From NCBI RefSeq assembly GCF_020400825.1, contig NZ_JAINVH010000012.1, positions 1 to 64,000 on the forward strand: a stretch of 64,000 bases of DNA, in the 5' to 3' direction. Source of the stretch: Streptomyces sp. HPF1205. GTDB lineage: Bacteria > Actinomycetota > Actinomycetes > Streptomycetales > Streptomycetaceae. Position numbers and translations under genes: made by a program. Below are positions 62,505 through 64,000 of the stretch, one piece after another (position 1 is the first letter of the stretch; each line of letters starts with the position of its first letter). The notes below the pieces were generated by a model. It did not search any database. It was not told the DNA's origin and saw only the letters and a list, made by a program, of their open reading frames with translations.

Positions 62505-63602
62505 TCAGCGCAGCTTGCGGAAACTGGCACGCAGGTCATGGATCCACGCCTCGGGGTTCTCGTACGGACCGAAGTGACCGCCCTTCTCGTGGACGTTCAC
62601 GTCGCGGACGTCCGCGTAGAAGCGGCCGCCGCCGTTCTCGAAGATCTCGATCCGCTCCTCGGGCGTCCGCGCGCCGGGGGAGGGGTCTCCCAGCAGGAAG
62701 GTGAAGCCGGCCGGCGCCCGCACGTACGGCGTCTTGTCGTCGACCGGCACCGCCGGGTACAGGCCGGCGTTCTTGTAGGCGCGGATCGAGGAGCCGATGG
62801 CCTCGTTGACCCGGAAGAGGGTGGCGAAGGTGAGGATGTCGTCGGCGGGCCGGCCGGCGTCGAAGTCGGCGTTGCGGTCGCTCCAGGTCCGGTAGCGCTT
62901 CAGGATCCAGGCGAGCATGCCGGCCGGGGAGTCGTTCAGGCCGTGGGTGAGCGTCTGGCCGTCGAGCAGGTGGGCCGCCACGTGCGAGACGTAGATGTTG
63001 TTGCGCCGGACGAGCCGGGCGCGCTCGGCGGGGGGAAGGTCCTCGGTTTGCTGACCGCCCGTCAGATCCCAGGCCCGGTCGCCCTGGAACATCGCGGGCG
63101 GCATCTCGTTGCCCAGGTGGACGCCGTAGAGGGAATCGGCGTACTTGTGGCCCATCCGCGCGCCCACCAGGGCCCCGTAGTCCGCCGCGCCGATCCCGTA
63201 CCTCCCGTACCCGAGCACCTCGGTCATCAGGCTGTGGAACCGGTCCGCCATGGTCACGTAGTTCTCCCTCGGGTTCGTCAGCGGCGTGGAGAAGCCGAAG
63301 CCGGGCAGCGAGGGAACGACGACGTCGAAGGCGTCGGCGGGGTAGCCGCCGAAGGCCGCCGGGTCGGTGAGGGGCCCGATGACCTTGTGCCAGTGCTGGG
63401 GGCCCCAGGGCCATCCGTGTCCCAGCAGCAGGGGGATAGGGGCGGGCCCCTTGCCCCGTTCGTGGATGAAGTGCACCGGGGTGCCGCCGACGTCCACCCG
63501 GTGCCGGGCGAAGCCGTTCAGCGGCGTCTCGGCGGCGCGCCAGTCGAAGCCGTCGGCCTGTGGTGCGGGGTGGACGTGCGCCGGCTCAGGATTGGACGAC
63601 AT
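62505..63602 (-). CDS. Epoxide hydrolase (EPHX1-like)
   Basis: 365 residues, ATG 63602. FDWRAAETPLNGFARHRVDV starts the covering domain, shorter than in the homologue at 13805. The core has LLGHGWPWGPQHWHKVIG, VVVPSLPGFGFS, the nucleophile Asp in GIGAADYGALVGARM, and HEKGGHFGPYENPEAW with the His. It opens epoxides, or is a JH-epoxide-hydrolase-like enzyme. A TetR gene lies upstream on the same strand, with a dyad in between, and probably represses it. Confidence 0.9.
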   Translation of the reverse strand: MSSNPEPAHVHPAPQADGFDWRAAETPLNGFARHRVDVGGTPVHFIHERGKGPAPIPLLLGHGWPWGPQHWHKVIGPLTDPAAFGGYPADAFDVVVPSLPGFGFSTPLTNPRENYVTMADRFHSLMTEVLGYGRYGIGAADYGALVGARMGHKYADSLYGVHLGNEMPPAMFQGDRAWDLTGGQQTEDLPPAERARLVRRNNIYVSHVAAHLLDGQTLTHGLNDSPAGMLAWILKRYRTWSDRNADFDAGRPADDILTFATLFRVNEAIGSSIRAYKNAGLYPAVPVDDKTPYVRAPAGFTFLLGDPSPGARTPEERIEIFENGGGRFYADVRDVNVHEKGGHFGPYENPEAWIHDLRASFRKLR

Positions 63603-63603
63603 G

Positions 63604-63644
63604 GTCCAATTCTGACGCCTCAAAATCGGACCGTCAAGTCCAAT
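63604..63644. promoter_or_regulatory. TetR operator candidate between TetR and epoxide hydrolase
   Basis: ATCGGAC-CGTCAA-GTCCAAT at 63625-63644 is an inverted repeat (6 of 7 arm bases), and a further GTCCAAT half-site lies at 63604-63610. It covers the space just upstream of the epoxide hydrolase ATG. Confidence 0.55.
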
Positions 63645-63657
63645 CCTGCTCGGTGGG

Positions 63658-64000
63658 TTACGCGGCGCCCGTGGTGACGGGCCGCAGCGGGGCGATCGCC
63701 GCCGTGAGGGAGGCCTTCAGGTATTCCGTGCGTCCGGTGGTCTGGAGCAGGACGACGCCGCCCTGGACCGCGGCCAAAATGCTCCGGGCCCGCTCGCGCG
63801 ACTCCTCCTCGTCCTCCTCGGCCTGGGACGCCATGGCCCGCACGCCTCGCAGCAGGGCCCGCTCCCACTCGTCGAACAGGGCCAGCACGACCGCGCCGGC
63901 CTGGGCCGACGACTTTCCCAGCTCGGTGGTGAGGCTGCCGAGGGGGCAGCGCCGTCCCAGTTCCGTGTAGTGGTCCAGCACCGCCTGCCGCCAGTCCTGC
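63658..64000 (-). CDS. TetR-family regulator, C-terminal part (5' end outside window)
   Basis: 114 residues are visible from the right edge to the stop at 63658. QAVLDHYTELGRRCPLGSLT and AIQGGVVLLQTTGRTEY-type sequence (AAVQGGVVLLQTTGRTEYLK) match the C-terminal ligand domain of TetR/AcrR regulators of the RCPLGSL type. The HTH lies beyond position 64000. The gene is upstream of the epoxide hydrolase on the same strand. Confidence 0.8.
   Translation of the reverse strand, partial: QDWRQAVLDHYTELGRRCPLGSLTTELGKSSAQAGAVVLALFDEWERALLRGVRAMASQAEEDEEESRERARSILAAVQGGVVLLQTTGRTEYLKASLTAAIAPLRPVTTGAA

Noticed and set aside
58397-62539. A 1380-codon minus-strand frame opposite the LuxR gene
   Set aside because: It reads through the complement of the LAL regulator with Arg/Gly/Gln-rich sequence and no recognisable fold.

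Overview
The window comes from a high-GC actinobacterium, most likely a Streptomyces or close relative. The pointers are strong GC bias at third codon positions, many GTG starts, tandem 4-bp overlaps, a mycothiol-dependent isomerase-type protein, secreted enzymes with Thr/Gly linkers and a CBM2 module, a SpoIIE-type phosphatase, and one rare TTA (bldA-type) codon. It reads as accessory or chromosome-arm content: regulators paired with detoxification enzymes, secreted hydrolases and decaying genes. I saw no rRNA, tRNA, CRISPR array or intact insertion sequence.

Layout. 1-2.7 kb: a secreted arabinofuranosidase-like glycoside hydrolase (cut by the window edge) and its upstream region. 2.7-6.6 kb: a decay zone with a multiply frameshifted B3/B4-domain gene, a TIM-barrel fragment and two MFS transporter remnants, around intact trpF, a small conserved hypothetical gene and a maleylpyruvate-isomerase-like gene. 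6.6-17.7 kb: a MarR/ClC channel operon, an AraC/VOC pair, the threonine-degradation pair tdh-kbl with a LysR gene, an epoxide hydrolase, a GAPDH and a GlxA-type regulator. 18-25 kb: a Rieske oxygenase, a ROK regulator coupled to a GH15 glucosidase, a TTA-containing small membrane protein and a PAS/GAF/SpoIIE phosphatase. 25-27.6 kb: two DUF1990-like genes either side of a small membrane-protein gene. 27.7-33.7 kb: an operon of a helical-repeat protein, an HSP90-family chaperone and a 1039-residue TPR protein.

33.8-49.2 kb is a series of small regulator/enzyme modules: TetR with two SDRs, DJ-1/PfpI, APH-type kinase, NmrA/TetR, VOC/CGNR, dehalogenase-like hydrolase, MerR with a double alpha/beta hydrolase, CGNR/TetR, and a Tat-exported molybdopterin enzyme with its cytochrome b. 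Several divergent promoters carry clear inverted repeats. 49.8-64 kb: a secreted esterase, a peptide deformylase, a large secreted S8-like protease with a divergent LuxR-type regulator, two paralogous LuxR ATPases (one truncated) around a YccA-type membrane protein, and a second epoxide hydrolase beside a TetR gene that runs off the end.

The most interesting candidates are the HSP90-TPR operon, the fused double hydrolase with a Cys nucleophile next to MerR, the Ala/Ser tract inside TrpF, the TTA-controlled small membrane protein and the localised decay zone. Family names come from motif recognition by eye; no database search was possible.
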